From an uncultured Paracoccaceae bacterium (GTDB lineage: Bacteria > Pseudomonadota > Alphaproteobacteria > Rhodobacterales > Rhodobacteraceae): a DNA stretch of 64,000 bases. Below are positions 17,748-26,808 of the stretch, piece after piece. The stretch's first letter is position 1; each line of letters begins with the position of its first letter. The stretch lies in assembly GCA_947500055.1 (NCBI GenBank), contig CANMQO010000009.1, positions 186,001 through 250,000 of the forward strand, written 5' to 3'. A model generated the notes under the pieces. The model was not told the DNA's origin. It ran no database searches and worked only from the letters and a program-made list of their open reading frames with translations. The position numbers and the translations under genes were made by a program.

Positions 17748-20700
17748 TCAAGCGGTTTGGGCGGCCACTTCTGCCAGCAGGGCCGCATTTCCGCCAGCGG
17801 CTGTGGTGTCGATGCAGACATGGCGCTCATGCATGACATGGGCGGCATCAGGCTGGCCAGTGATGAGCCCGGTGATTGGTCCGCTACGTTGGGCCAATGC
17901 GGCCTCGATGGCCTGCCCGGTCGCCGTGTCACCCCACCAGATCACACCGGCAAGCGGTGCAAGGGTGATCAGCGCGTCAGGGTCCACCATTCCCGTGGCG
18001 GGAATGGCCATACCACCAAGCGCGCGCACCGCCTCTGCCTGTTCTTCCGCGGCTTGCGTGCCGGGGCCCATACACAGGATCGGGCCGCGTGGATGCAGGC
18101 TGTGTCTGTTTGATTCACCGGTTGGGCCAGGCATATCAGTTGGGGCTTTTGCACTTTTGGGTGCCGGGCTGGCCAATTGTGCGGTCAAAGCGGCCAGATC
18201 GGCAGGCTTGTCCCATTCCGCCTCTGTCACTTGGGCCGGGCTGGCGGCAAAGCGGGGCAGGTAATGCGGGCCACCCGCCTTGGGGCCAGTGCCAGACATG
18301 CCTTCGCCACCAAATGGCTGGCTGCCCACAACCGCGCCAATCTGGTCGCGATTGACATAGATATTGCCTGCCGCGACACGCTCCACAATGGTCTGCACCC
18401 GATCATCGATCCTTGTATGCAGGCCGAAGGTCAGGCCATAGCCGGTTGCGTTGATCGCATCGATCACGGCATCCAATTCGCGGGCCTTGAACGTGGCAAC
18501 ATGCAGGACGGGGCCAAAAATCTCACGCTCCATCTGGGCGATCCCATGCACGCGGATGATCGTCGGGGCGATGAAATGGCCGGTTTCAGGCGTGGCGATT
18601 TGATGGATAACACGGCCCTCGGCGCGGGCGGCGGCGATGTAGTCCGCGATATCCTGATGGGCGGCCTTGTCAATCACCGGGCCCAGATCGGTAGAGAGAT
18701 GCCATGGATCACCCACCGTCAATTCATCCATCGCACCAATCAGCATTTTGAACAGGTTATCGGCGATATCCTCCTGCACATAAAGGCAACGCAGGGCCGA
18801 ACAGCGCTGCCCGGCTGACCGAAAAGCCCCATTTACGATGTCGCGCACGGCATGTTCGGGCAGGGCGGTACTGTCTGCGATCATCGCATTCAGACCACCG
18901 GTTTCGGCAATGAGCGGGGTGCCGGGAGCGCAGTGGGCTGCCATATTATGGCGAATCTTGAGTGCGGTCGCGGTAGAGCCGGTGAAAGCCACACCGTTGA
19001 TCCGGGTATCAGCGGTCAAAGCGGCACCAACCGCTCCGTCGCCGGGCAACAGTTGCAATACCTCGTGCGGTACGCCTGCGTCATGCAGTAACTGCACGGC
19101 ACGAGATGCAGTTAACGGGGTCTGTTCGGCTGGTTTGGCCAGCACCGCATTGCCTGCGGCAAGGGCGGCAGCAATCTGACCGGAGAAAATCGCCAAGGGG
19201 AAATTCCACGGGCTGATACAGGTCCAGATACCGCGCGGGGCGATATCATCCTTGGCCTGCGCGGCATAATAACGGAGAAAGTCGACTGCCTCGCGCAACT
19301 CGGCCACAACGTCCGGCATGGCTTTGCCAGCCTCGCGGGACAGGATGGCGAATAGCTCGGGGCCATGCGCTTCGTAAGCATCTGCGGCGGCGTTGAGAAT
19401 GCGCGCGCGGTCGGCAACGGGGGCAGACCAGGGGCGAGCCACCTTCAGCGCGGTGGCGACATCGGCAGAGGTTGCGTTGCGCACAGCGCCAACAACATCC
19501 GTTGGGCGGGCAGGATTCATCACGTCATGCATGGGGCCGTCGGTCACGGTGCCCGCCAAAAGTGGACCAGCGCTCCATGCCGCTGTCAGAAATGGGTCAC
19601 GTTCTTTGGCGATCTGCGTCAAAACTGGTGCATGTGTCAGATCCCAGCCTTTTGAGTTGATGCGCTCAGGCTGAAACAGATCCGGACCCGTGGGCAAACT
19701 GACACTGGCATTCGAGATATCGAAAGGGCAGGCGGCCACGACCTCTGCAGGGACATCCTCATCGACGATCTGGTTGACGAAGCTTGAATTTGCGCCGTTT
19801 TCCAACAGGCGGCGGACCAGATAGGCCAGCAGATCCTCATGCGCGCCGACAGGGGCGTAGATGCGGCAGCGGGTCTTTTCGGCACGTAGTACGAGGGTAT
19901 GCAATGTCTCGCCCATGCCATGCAGGCGCTGGAATTCGTATTGCGCCGGCGTGCAGTCCATATCGTCGGCCATCTGCAACACGGCGGCAACCGTGTGTGC
20001 ATTATGCGTGGCAAATTGCGGATAAATACGGTCGGTCATTCCCAGCAATTTACGGGCATTTGCGATATAGCTGATATCGGTATGTGCCTTGGCCGTGAAC
20101 ACTGGAAAACCATCAATGCCTTCAACTTGAGCGCGTTTGATCTCGGCATCCCAATAAGCGCCTTTGACAAGGCGGATCATGATTTTGCGGTCCAATCGGG
20201 TTGCCAATGCATGCAGGTGATCGATGACATGCGGCGCGCGCTGACCAAAGGCCTGCACAACAACGCCAAAACCATCCCATCCCGAGAGCGCAGGTTCCGC
20301 GAGGACAGCTCCGATCACTTCCAATGACAAAGACAGGCGATCAGCCTCTTCGGCATCGATGTTGAACCCCATTCCTGCCGATTTGGCCAACAAGGCAAGC
20401 GATCGAACGCGAGGAACAAGTTCGGTCATCACGCGGTCATGTTGGGCAACCTCATATCGGGCGTGCAGGGCGGATAGCTTGACGGAAATACCAGGGTTCT
20501 CCGCAACGCTGCGATGGGTGCAATGTTCGGCAATCGCGCTAATGGCGCGTGAGTAAGACAGGTGATACCTGCGAGCATCGGCATCGGTGCGGGCAGCTTC
20601 GCCCAGCATATCATAACTGTAGGTAAAACCCTTTTTCTGCATGCCGTTTGCGCGATCCATCGCCTTGACGATGGTCTCTCCCAATACAAACTGACGCCCC

Positions 20701-21194
20701 ATTTCGCGCATCGCGCGGGCAACGGCTGCACGAATGACCGGTTCGCCGAGCCGTTTGATCGCGCCGCGCAAATGGCCGGTGATGCCGGGCTGATCATCAT
20801 CCAGAACACGACCCGTCAGCATCAAGGCCCAGGTCGATGCGTTGACCAGTGAAGAGGCCGAATGACCTAAATGCCTGCCCCAATCCGACGGGGCGATCTT
20901 GTCTTCGATCAACGCATCAATCGTGTCGGGATCAGGCACACGCAACAGCGCCTCTGCCAAACACATCAGCGCAATCCCCTCATCGGTGGACAGGCCATAT
21001 TCGGCCAGAAACACCTCCATCAAGCCCGGTTCGGTGCTTGATCGGATCTGGCGCACCAAATCGGCCGCACGCGCGCTGATCTGCGCCCGGTCGGCCGACG
21101 ACAGGGCTGCCAAATCCGTCAGGGCGGAAATGGCCGCAGCCTCATCGCTATACATCGCCATATCGATTTTTTGGGTGGAGGTGTCGTTGGGCAT
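17748..21194 (-). CDS. putA: Bifunctional proline dehydrogenase / P5C dehydrogenase
   Basis: A 1148-residue enzyme converting proline to glutamate. The FAD-dependent proline dehydrogenase barrel covers roughly residues 170-480 (IMIRLVKGAYWDAEIKRAQ, YEFQRLHGMGE). The aldehyde dehydrogenase domain follows (TCISPWNFPLAIF, FTGSTATA, catalytic Cys in SAGQRCSAL, QPFGGEGMSGTGPKAGG). About 110 C-terminal residues form the extra ALDH-like domain of longer PutAs. There is no N-terminal ribbon-helix-helix domain, so unlike E. coli PutA it is not its own repressor; the divergent Lrp-type gene is the likely proline-responsive regulator. Confidence 0.97.
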   Translation of the reverse strand: MPNDTSTQKIDMAMYSDEAAAISALTDLAALSSADRAQISARAADLVRQIRSSTEPGLMEVFLAEYGLSTDEGIALMCLAEALLRVPDPDTIDALIEDKIAPSDWGRHLGHSASSLVNASTWALMLTGRVLDDDQPGITGHLRGAIKRLGEPVIRAAVARAMREMGRQFVLGETIVKAMDRANGMQKKGFTYSYDMLGEAARTDADARRYHLSYSRAISAIAEHCTHRSVAENPGISVKLSALHARYEVAQHDRVMTELVPRVRSLALLAKSAGMGFNIDAEEADRLSLSLEVIGAVLAEPALSGWDGFGVVVQAFGQRAPHVIDHLHALATRLDRKIMIRLVKGAYWDAEIKRAQVEGIDGFPVFTAKAHTDISYIANARKLLGMTDRIYPQFATHNAHTVAAVLQMADDMDCTPAQYEFQRLHGMGETLHTLVLRAEKTRCRIYAPVGAHEDLLAYLVRRLLENGANSSFVNQIVDEDVPAEVVAACPFDISNASVSLPTGPDLFQPERINSKGWDLTHAPVLTQIAKERDPFLTAAWSAGPLLAGTVTDGPMHDVMNPARPTDVVGAVRNATSADVATALKVARPWSAPVADRARILNAAADAYEAHGPELFAILSREAGKAMPDVVAELREAVDFLRYYAAQAKDDIAPRGIWTCISPWNFPLAIFSGQIAAALAAGNAVLAKPAEQTPLTASRAVQLLHDAGVPHEVLQLLPGDGAVGAALTADTRINGVAFTGSTATALKIRHNMAAHCAPGTPLIAETGGLNAMIADSTALPEHAVRDIVNGAFRSAGQRCSALRCLYVQEDIADNLFKMLIGAMDELTVGDPWHLSTDLGPVIDKAAHQDIADYIAAARAEGRVIHQIATPETGHFIAPTIIRVHGIAQMEREIFGPVLHVATFKARELDAVIDAINATGYGLTFGLHTRIDDRVQTIVERVAAGNIYVNRDQIGAVVGSQPFGGEGMSGTGPKAGGPHYLPRFAASPAQVTEAEWDKPADLAALTAQLASPAPKSAKAPTDMPGPTGESNRHSLHPRGPILCMGPGTQAAEEQAEAVRALGGMAIPATGMVDPDALITLAPLAGVIWWGDTATGQAIEAALAQRSGPITGLITGQPDAAHVMHERHVCIDTTAAGGNAALLAEVAAQTA

Positions 21195-21203
21195 CAAACT
21201 ATC

Positions 21204-21217
21204 CTATCTCAAGATAG
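21204..21217. promoter_or_regulatory. Palindrome before putA, possible PutR operator
   Basis: CTATCT-CA-AGATAG is a perfect 6-bp inverted repeat ten bases upstream of the putA start codon, within the putA/putR intergenic region. The position suits an Lrp-type operator or a short 5' UTR stem. Confidence 0.4.
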
Positions 21218-21299
21218 CCCACCATACCGGATTGATCATGGGCGTTTCGCCTCGTATTGAGTGGATTGACAGGCCAATCGTTCAAAAAAGGGTAAATTC

Positions 21300-21791
21300 A
21301 TGACCGAAGTGTATTCCGATCTTGATAGCTTTGATCGCAAGATTCTCAATGTGCTGGCAGTTGAGGGGCGGATCAACGTGACCGAACTCGCACGGCGGAT
21401 CGGACTTTCGAAATCCCCGACGCAAGCACGGCTAAAACGGTTGGAGGAAACCGGCGTGATCCGAGGATATCGCGCGCTTTACGATCCAATCCGGCTGGGG
21501 CGGGATCATATCGCCTTTGTTGAAGTCAAGCTCTCTGACACGCGCGAGGCGGCACTGGCCGCTTTCGACAAAGCCGTGATGCAAATCCCGGAGGTTGAAC
21601 AATGCCATCTGATCGCAGGCGCGTTCGATTATCTGCTCAAAGTGCGGACATCGGGCATGACCGGCTATCGGGCAGTTCTGGCCGATAAAATCTCGACCCT
21701 GCCGCATGTGTCGAATACGTCAACATATGTGGCAATGCAGGCAATCAAGGAAGAAGGGCTGTCGCCAGTTATGCCAGTACCAGCTTCGTGA
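21300..21791 (+). CDS. putR: Lrp/AsnC-family regulator of proline catabolism
   Basis: A 163-residue Lrp-type regulator: HTH at residues 10-60 (FDRKILNVL, VTELARRIGLSKSPTQARLKRLEE) then a RAM effector domain (VEQCHLIAGAFDYLLKVRT). It is divergent from putA, the arrangement of putR-putA in Agrobacterium and Rhodobacter, where PutR activates putA in response to proline. Function is inferred from that context; the domain assignment is clear. Confidence 0.88.
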   Translation: MTEVYSDLDSFDRKILNVLAVEGRINVTELARRIGLSKSPTQARLKRLEETGVIRGYRALYDPIRLGRDHIAFVEVKLSDTREAALAAFDKAVMQIPEVEQCHLIAGAFDYLLKVRTSGMTGYRAVLADKISTLPHVSNTSTYVAMQAIKEEGLSPVMPVPAS

Positions 21792-21827
21792 CTTGACGAA
21801 AGGGACAGGCGGCGCAGATCATATGGC

Positions 21828-22367
21828 ATGAAATGGATCTTAGCGCTTTGTCTTCTTGCCCCGCCCGCACTTGCCGAAACCTGCCCTGCCGTTGCTGATC
21901 ATTCCGCGCAATTGGGTCAGATCATCGCCGAGCTGAGCGCGACAAAAGGAGAAGGGGACGCAAGGGTTCTGTCCCGGCAACTATGGATGTTGTGGCTTGA
22001 TGCGCCAGATGCCAAGGCGCAGGCGCTGTTGGATGAAGGCATGCGGCAGCGGAATGAATATGATTTTCTGGGTGCAAGAGACACGTTGGATGCATTGGTC
22101 GAGTACTGCCCGGATTATGCGGAAGGGTATAACCAACGGGCCTTCGCAAGCTTTCTGCGCCAGGACTACGACTCAGCCCTCGCCGATCTGGATGCAGCCT
22201 TGATGATCATGCCTAACCATGTGGCGGCCTTGTCCGGCAAAGCACTGACATTGTTCGGCTTGGGTCGGGATGAAGAAGGGCAGAAAGTATTGCGCGAGGC
22301 GCTCAAACTGAATCCTTGGCTTCAGGAACGCGCACTTCTGAGCGAGCCTGCCGGAACGGAGCTATGA
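21828..22367 (+). CDS. Exported TPR-repeat protein
   Basis: A 179-residue periplasmic protein with a Sec signal (MKWILALCLLAPPALAETC). Three TPR-like helical repeats follow (residues ~60-165), including the clear units AEGYNQRAFASFLRQDYDSAL and VAALSGKALTLFGLGRDEEGQ. TPRs mediate protein contacts; the partner is unknown. It follows putR by 36 bases on the same strand, with no obvious functional link. Confidence 0.78.
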   Translation: MKWILALCLLAPPALAETCPAVADHSAQLGQIIAELSATKGEGDARVLSRQLWMLWLDAPDAKAQALLDEGMRQRNEYDFLGARDTLDALVEYCPDYAEGYNQRAFASFLRQDYDSALADLDAALMIMPNHVAALSGKALTLFGLGRDEEGQKVLREALKLNPWLQERALLSEPAGTEL

Positions 22368-22543
22368 TCAAAGTGGCCCAACCCGGCAGGTCACCTTTTA
22401 AGGGCGCGGCGGCCTCTTTCTAGAGTGCAGGGAATCAAAGACCTAAAGTTCTTGAATCTGTCCTGAAATATGCATACCGAACGGGGTGTTGTAAAACGGG
22501 TCCGTTTCGGGGTCGCGAACGGAAATCGACGACAACGCCAGAT

Positions 22544-22629
22544 GCGGGCGTGATGGAATGGTAGACATACCAGACTTAAAATCTGAGGGGCGTATGCCCG
22601 TGTGGGTTCGAGTCCCACCGCCCGCACCA
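22544..22629 (+). tRNA. tRNA-Leu(TAA)
   Basis: An 86-base tRNA with acceptor GCGGGCG/CGCCCGC, a seven-base anticodon loop CTTAAAA giving anticodon TAA, a long class II variable arm (GGGGCGTATGCCCGT), GTTCGAGTC in the T arm, and an encoded CCA. It reads leucine UUA/UUG codons. It stands alone, without other tRNAs or an adjacent integrase. Confidence 0.97.
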
Positions 22630-22673
22630 TTCTGCTGTTTCAATTCAAAATGACATAGGCGACCTGCGGCACC

Positions 22674-23906
22674 TTAGTCCTCGATAACGGGCGCACCTCC
22701 GGCAAAGTTATTGGTTTCATGATAACTGATCGGGTCTTCCTGCATCTGCAGGTGCAAGCCGTCCCCGGTGTAGGGATGAGCACGGGCCAGTTCCTCGTCA
22801 AAATCAATGCCGAGTCCGGGTGCAGTAGGTACGGGAACATAACCACCTTCAATTTTGATGCTGCCCTTGATGAGATCATGATGGAACCGTGTTTCGATGG
22901 TTTCAGCCATCAGGATATTGGGAATTGCGGCGGCCAATTGGATGTTGGCGGCCCATTCCACCGGACCGGCATAAAGATGCGGCGCCAGTTGTGCATTATA
23001 GGCCTCCGCCAATGTGGCGATTTTCTTGCCTTCCCAGATGCCCCCGGCCCGGCCCAGGGCCGGTTGCAGGATTGTCGCTGCCCCGCTGCGCAGGATGGGC
23101 GCGAACTCTGCCGCTGTTGTCAGACGTTCGCCTGTGGCTACGGGGATGCGTATGGCGGCCGCAACCTTTGCCATTTCGGCCACATTGTCGGGAGGGATTG
23201 GTTCTTCGTACCAAAGCGGCTGATAAGGCTCCAAAGCTTGACCCATGCGGATCGCGCCACCGGTACTGAATTGGCCATGCGTGCCAAATAGCAGATCGGC
23301 ATTGTCGCCAACCGCCTCCCGGATCGCCTTGCAGAATGCAACCGACAGGTTGATATCACCCATCGCAGGCATGTGGCCGCCGCGAATGGTATAGGGACCG
23401 GCAGGGTCAAACTTGATGGCGGTGTAACCTTTTTCGACCATATCCAATGCGACCTCCGCGGCCATTTCGGGGCTGGCCCAAAACGCCGGCAAAGCATGGC
23501 TTGGCCGAGGATAAAGATAGGTATAGGCGCGAATACGGTTGTTGGTACGTCCGCCGATCAAGGCATGCACAGGACGGTCACGATCCTTGCCCAGAATATC
23601 CCAGCAAGCAATCTCCAGGCCCGACCACGCCCCCATCACCGTCAGGTCCGGGCGTTGGGTAAAGCCCGCAGAATAGACACGGCGGAACATCAGGGTGATG
23701 TTTTCAGGGTTTTCGCCGGCCATATGTCTTTCAAACACGTCGCTGATGACCGCTTTCATGGCCTCCGGCCCAACCGAGGACGCATAGCACTCACCGTAGC
23801 CCACAATGCCTGTATCAGTGGTCAGTTTGGGGATAATCCAGTATCGTCCACCCCAACCGGGGGCCGGTGGGGCGGTCACGATGATATCAAGGTCTGCAAG
23901 TTTCAT
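22674..23906 (-). CDS. Enolase-superfamily acid-sugar dehydratase (MR/MLE family)
   Basis: A 410-residue mandelate racemase/muconate lactonizing family protein. The barrel motifs include YTAIKFDPAGP, LWYEEPIPPDN, IPVATGERLTT and APHLYAGP. The family abstracts an alpha proton from sugar acids using a Mg enolate; typical substrates are galactonate, arabinonate or related acids. At the first metal-ligand strand, where DFHGR or similar is expected, the protein reads FGTHGQF, so the usual Asp is not evident. That may mark a subgroup. The GNAT gene diverges from it; the specific substrate is unknown. Confidence 0.85.
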   Translation of the reverse strand: MKLADLDIIVTAPPAPGWGGRYWIIPKLTTDTGIVGYGECYASSVGPEAMKAVISDVFERHMAGENPENITLMFRRVYSAGFTQRPDLTVMGAWSGLEIACWDILGKDRDRPVHALIGGRTNNRIRAYTYLYPRPSHALPAFWASPEMAAEVALDMVEKGYTAIKFDPAGPYTIRGGHMPAMGDINLSVAFCKAIREAVGDNADLLFGTHGQFSTGGAIRMGQALEPYQPLWYEEPIPPDNVAEMAKVAAAIRIPVATGERLTTAAEFAPILRSGAATILQPALGRAGGIWEGKKIATLAEAYNAQLAPHLYAGPVEWAANIQLAAAIPNILMAETIETRFHHDLIKGSIKIEGGYVPVPTAPGLGIDFDEELARAHPYTGDGLHLQMQEDPISYHETNNFAGGAPVIED

Positions 23907-23930
23907 TGTCTGCCTTCCAGGAGCGGTTTC

Positions 23931-24371
23931 ATGACTGACACAATCACGGTTGAGATTTTGGGTCCAGACGGGTTTGCCCGGCTGATGGCGGTACCTGACG
24001 GGTTGTTTGATTATCCTATGCGGCCGGATCAGGCGCGGGCATTTCTTGCGGATCCATTACATATTTGCGTGCTGGCATTTGCCGGGGACGTTGCTGTGGG
24101 TATGGCGACGGGGATGATCATGCTGCACCCTGACAAGCCGCCGGCGTTCTTTGTCAACGAGGTGGGTGTGCAGGACGAATATCGCAGGCAGGGTATTGGT
24201 CGACAAGTGACGGCCAAACTGATGGAGGTCGCCAGGGCGCGTGGATGCAAGGGTATCTGGTTGGCAACCGAGACCGATAACGTTGCAGCCCGCGCGCTTT
24301 ATCGCGCGCTTGACGCACGCGAAACCGATGGCATTGTCGTTTATGACTGGGATGGCGCAATGGATGAGTAG
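23931..24371 (+). CDS. GNAT N-acetyltransferase, AAC(3)-I-like
   Basis: A 146-residue GNAT protein. The acetyl-CoA loop reads VQDEYRRQGIGRQV, and ATETDNVAARALYRAL is the C-terminal family motif. CAGGAGCGG precedes the ATG at 23931; the longer frame upstream is antisense to the dehydratase and was not used. The N-terminal layout (LFDYPMRPDQARAFLADPLH) resembles aminoglycoside 3-N-acetyltransferases of class I, but a metabolic or antitoxin-like substrate is equally possible. Confidence 0.8.
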   Translation: MTDTITVEILGPDGFARLMAVPDGLFDYPMRPDQARAFLADPLHICVLAFAGDVAVGMATGMIMLHPDKPPAFFVNEVGVQDEYRRQGIGRQVTAKLMEVARARGCKGIWLATETDNVAARALYRALDARETDGIVVYDWDGAMDE

Positions 24372-24412
24372 GATGGGTCAAGACCCATCTTACATTGCCG
24401 CATCTGCTGCGT

Positions 24413-25492
24413 TTATGGGAACACGATGACATTGCGCTTGGCCGCACCGGTTTTCGTGTCCGCAATCGCCTCGTTGATCTGTTCCAGCGTCCACCGCCCG
24501 GAGATAAGTTCATCCAGTTTCAGCCGCCCCTGTTCGTACAGATCCACCATCCACGGGATATCCCGCGCAATCACCACATCACCCATTTTCGAGCCGACCA
24601 TGCCCTGACCGGTGGCGGCCAGCATAACGGGTTCATAGGTGGAGTGGGCACCCGAATGCGGCATGCCAACCATGATCACTTTGCCCCCGTTGGCCAGATA
24701 TTGCGGTGCCTGATCATAGGCCGGGATCGCCCCGACCGTCACAAACACCGCATCCGCCCCGCGACCCAAGGCCGCCTTTGCGGCCCGCCATGGCTTTTCA
24801 TCGGTCGCGAGCACCCCATCGGTGGCCCCGAACTCCCGCGCCATGGCCAGTTTTTCTTCGGACATGTCAACCGCGACGATCCGGCGCGCGCCCGCGATAC
24901 GTGCGCCCTGAATGGCATTCAACCCAACGCCGCCCGCCCCAATCACGACAACATCCTGACCAGCGCGCAGATTGGCTGCATTCACCACCGCACCAACGCC
25001 GGTGATCACACCGCAGGCCAATAATGATGCGGCTTCCATCCCAATTGTATCAGAGAGTTTGACCACCTGACTTTGATCGACGACCACACGCTCAGCAAAG
25101 CCACCGGTATACATCGCCTGATGCAAGGGGGCGCCATCAGCTGTGGTCAACGGGCCGCCGTCAAAACCGGTTTCACAAGCAACGGGTTTGCCCCCGGCAC
25201 AGGACGGGCAGGTCCCGCAGGCGCGTATTAACGTGACAACAACCGGATCACCCAACTCAACACCGCGAACATTGTCGCCGATAGCACTGACGGTGCCTGC
25301 GGCCTCGTGTCCATAAACGGCGGGCAATGTGCCGCCCCAAGCACCGTCGATATAAGAAATATCGGAGTGGCAAATGGCACAGGCTTTCAACGTGACCTCA
25401 ATCTCGCCAGACCCTGGGGCGGCAAGGTTGACCGTTTCAATACGCAGAGGTTCGCCAAATGCGTGGCAAACGGCGGCTTTGATTTTGGGCAT
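24413..25492 (-). CDS. Zinc-dependent alcohol dehydrogenase (MDR family)
   Basis: A 359-residue medium-chain dehydrogenase. The catalytic zinc ligand Cys is in AICHSD, the GHEAAGTV motif supplies the next ligands, and four structural-zinc cysteines are in CGTCPSCAGGKPVAC. The Rossmann segment VVVIGAGGVGLNAIQGARIAGA binds NAD(P). It resembles class III-like or aryl-alcohol dehydrogenases. It lies in a catabolic neighbourhood next to a TetA-like efflux gene and pcaD, but no pathway link is certain. Confidence 0.9.
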   Translation of the reverse strand: MPKIKAAVCHAFGEPLRIETVNLAAPGSGEIEVTLKACAICHSDISYIDGAWGGTLPAVYGHEAAGTVSAIGDNVRGVELGDPVVVTLIRACGTCPSCAGGKPVACETGFDGGPLTTADGAPLHQAMYTGGFAERVVVDQSQVVKLSDTIGMEAASLLACGVITGVGAVVNAANLRAGQDVVVIGAGGVGLNAIQGARIAGARRIVAVDMSEEKLAMAREFGATDGVLATDEKPWRAAKAALGRGADAVFVTVGAIPAYDQAPQYLANGGKVIMVGMPHSGAHSTYEPVMLAATGQGMVGSKMGDVVIARDIPWMVDLYEQGRLKLDELISGRWTLEQINEAIADTKTGAAKRNVIVFP

Positions 25493-25564
25493 GGCATTGT
25501 CCTGCAGCTACTTTGACAAAGATGTCCCACTCGCATCCGCACGGCGCAAGTCCGTTCGCGACAC

Positions 25565-26791
25565 CTAAGTGACGCGGGCACGCCTTGGTCGAGGTGTTTG
25601 CACAAAGACCATAATGCAAAACCCGGTCAGCAAAGCCGACAACAGAAATGGAGCACCGGGCAGGTAGTAAGGGTTTTGTGGGGCGGTGAAATACCAGAAA
25701 GTCTGCGTGACGATCAGCGGGGCCAAAATCGTTGCCACAGCATTGATCGAGGTAACAGCCCCCTGCAATTCACCTTGTTGGTCGTCAGAGGCTGTGCGCG
25801 ACATGATTCCCTGCAATGCTGGTCCCGCAATCGACCCCAGGGCGGTCAAAGGTGTAAGCGCAAGCGCGATCCAACCATTTGTCACAAAGCCCAGTAGCAC
25901 GAAGGCCAGAACATCAATGGACAGGCCCAGGATCACCGCCTTGCGTTCGCCGATCAGGTTCAGGATCGGCTTCATCAAGACCCCCTGCACAACGGCAATG
26001 CCGATCCCGAATATGCCCAGTGACAGGCCGATCATGCCGGGTGACCAGTCGAACCGTTCAGCCCCGAAATAGGCCCAGACGCCGGGATAGACGAAGAATG
26101 CGACGGTATAGACGAATGTGATCAGCATGAGCCGCTTTAGACCGGGCAACGCGCCAATATTTGTAAAGGCCCCCAATGGGTTGGCGCGCCGCCATTCGAA
26201 GGGGCGGCGAATCCGGTCGGTGACCGTTTCGGGGAGCACAAAATATCCGAAAATGGCATTGGCGGCGGCCAGCAGAGCGGCTGCCCAGAACGGTGCCCGC
26301 GTGCCATATTCTGCCAATACGCCACCCAATAGCGGCCCCAGAACAAAACCGACGCCAAATGCCGCGCCGATCAGTCCGAAATTGGCGGCCTTTTCTTCGG
26401 GTTTGGAAATGTCGGCCATATAGGCCGCAGATGTCGATTGCGTGGCAGCTGTAATCCCTCCGATGATTCGCCCGATGATCAAAAGCCAGATCGTGCCAGC
26501 CACTGCCATCAGGACATAGTCAAATGCCATGATAACCAGAGAGATCAACAAGACGGGCCTGCGGCCGAACCGGTCCGACAGATTGCCGACAGTTGGACCA
26601 AACAGGAACTGCATGGCGGCAAAGATGGTAGCAAGGATGCCACCCCAAACGGCCGCATCTGCAAGTCCCTGGCCCTCGACCTCCTGGATCAGGTCGGGCA
26701 TCACCGGCATGATCAACCCAATCCCCATGGAATCGAGCACAACCGTGATCAGGATAAAGATGATGGGCAGGCGATTTTGCATTCCGCACAT
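25565..26791 (-). CDS. TetA-like MFS multidrug transporter
   Basis: A 408-residue, 12-helix major facilitator. Motif A is GNLSDRFGRRPVLL; VLDSMGIGLIMPVMPDL and FGVGFVLGPLLGG are typical of the TetA/TCR drug:H+ antiporter group, which also covers many non-tetracycline exporters. The start is either 26791 or the ATG at 26782; neither has a ribosome site. A TAAACCG-TT-CGGTTTA palindrome sits directly upstream, suggesting TetR-type control. It lies 14 bases downstream of pcaD on the same strand. Confidence 0.85.
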   Translation of the reverse strand: MCGMQNRLPIIFILITVVLDSMGIGLIMPVMPDLIQEVEGQGLADAAVWGGILATIFAAMQFLFGPTVGNLSDRFGRRPVLLISLVIMAFDYVLMAVAGTIWLLIIGRIIGGITAATQSTSAAYMADISKPEEKAANFGLIGAAFGVGFVLGPLLGGVLAEYGTRAPFWAAALLAAANAIFGYFVLPETVTDRIRRPFEWRRANPLGAFTNIGALPGLKRLMLITFVYTVAFFVYPGVWAYFGAERFDWSPGMIGLSLGIFGIGIAVVQGVLMKPILNLIGERKAVILGLSIDVLAFVLLGFVTNGWIALALTPLTALGSIAGPALQGIMSRTASDDQQGELQGAVTSINAVATILAPLIVTQTFWYFTAPQNPYYLPGAPFLLSALLTGFCIMVFVQTPRPRRARVT

Positions 26792-26792
26792 T

Positions 26793-26808
26793 TAAACCGT
26801 TCGGTTTA
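26793..26808. promoter_or_regulatory. TetR-type palindrome before the MFS gene
   Basis: TAAACCG-TT-CGGTTTA, a perfect 7-bp inverted repeat, overlaps the pcaD stop codon and touches the first ATG of the MFS gene. AAACCG/CGGTTT sites are commonly bound by TetR-family repressors of efflux pumps. It leaves no room for a ribosome site if the start at 26791 is used. Confidence 0.45.

Noticed and set aside
22391..22643. Minus-strand frames over the tRNA (for example containing GLEPTRAYAPQ or GGTRTHTGIRPSDFKS)
   Set aside because: They are antisense translations of tRNA-Leu, a well-known source of false proteins.
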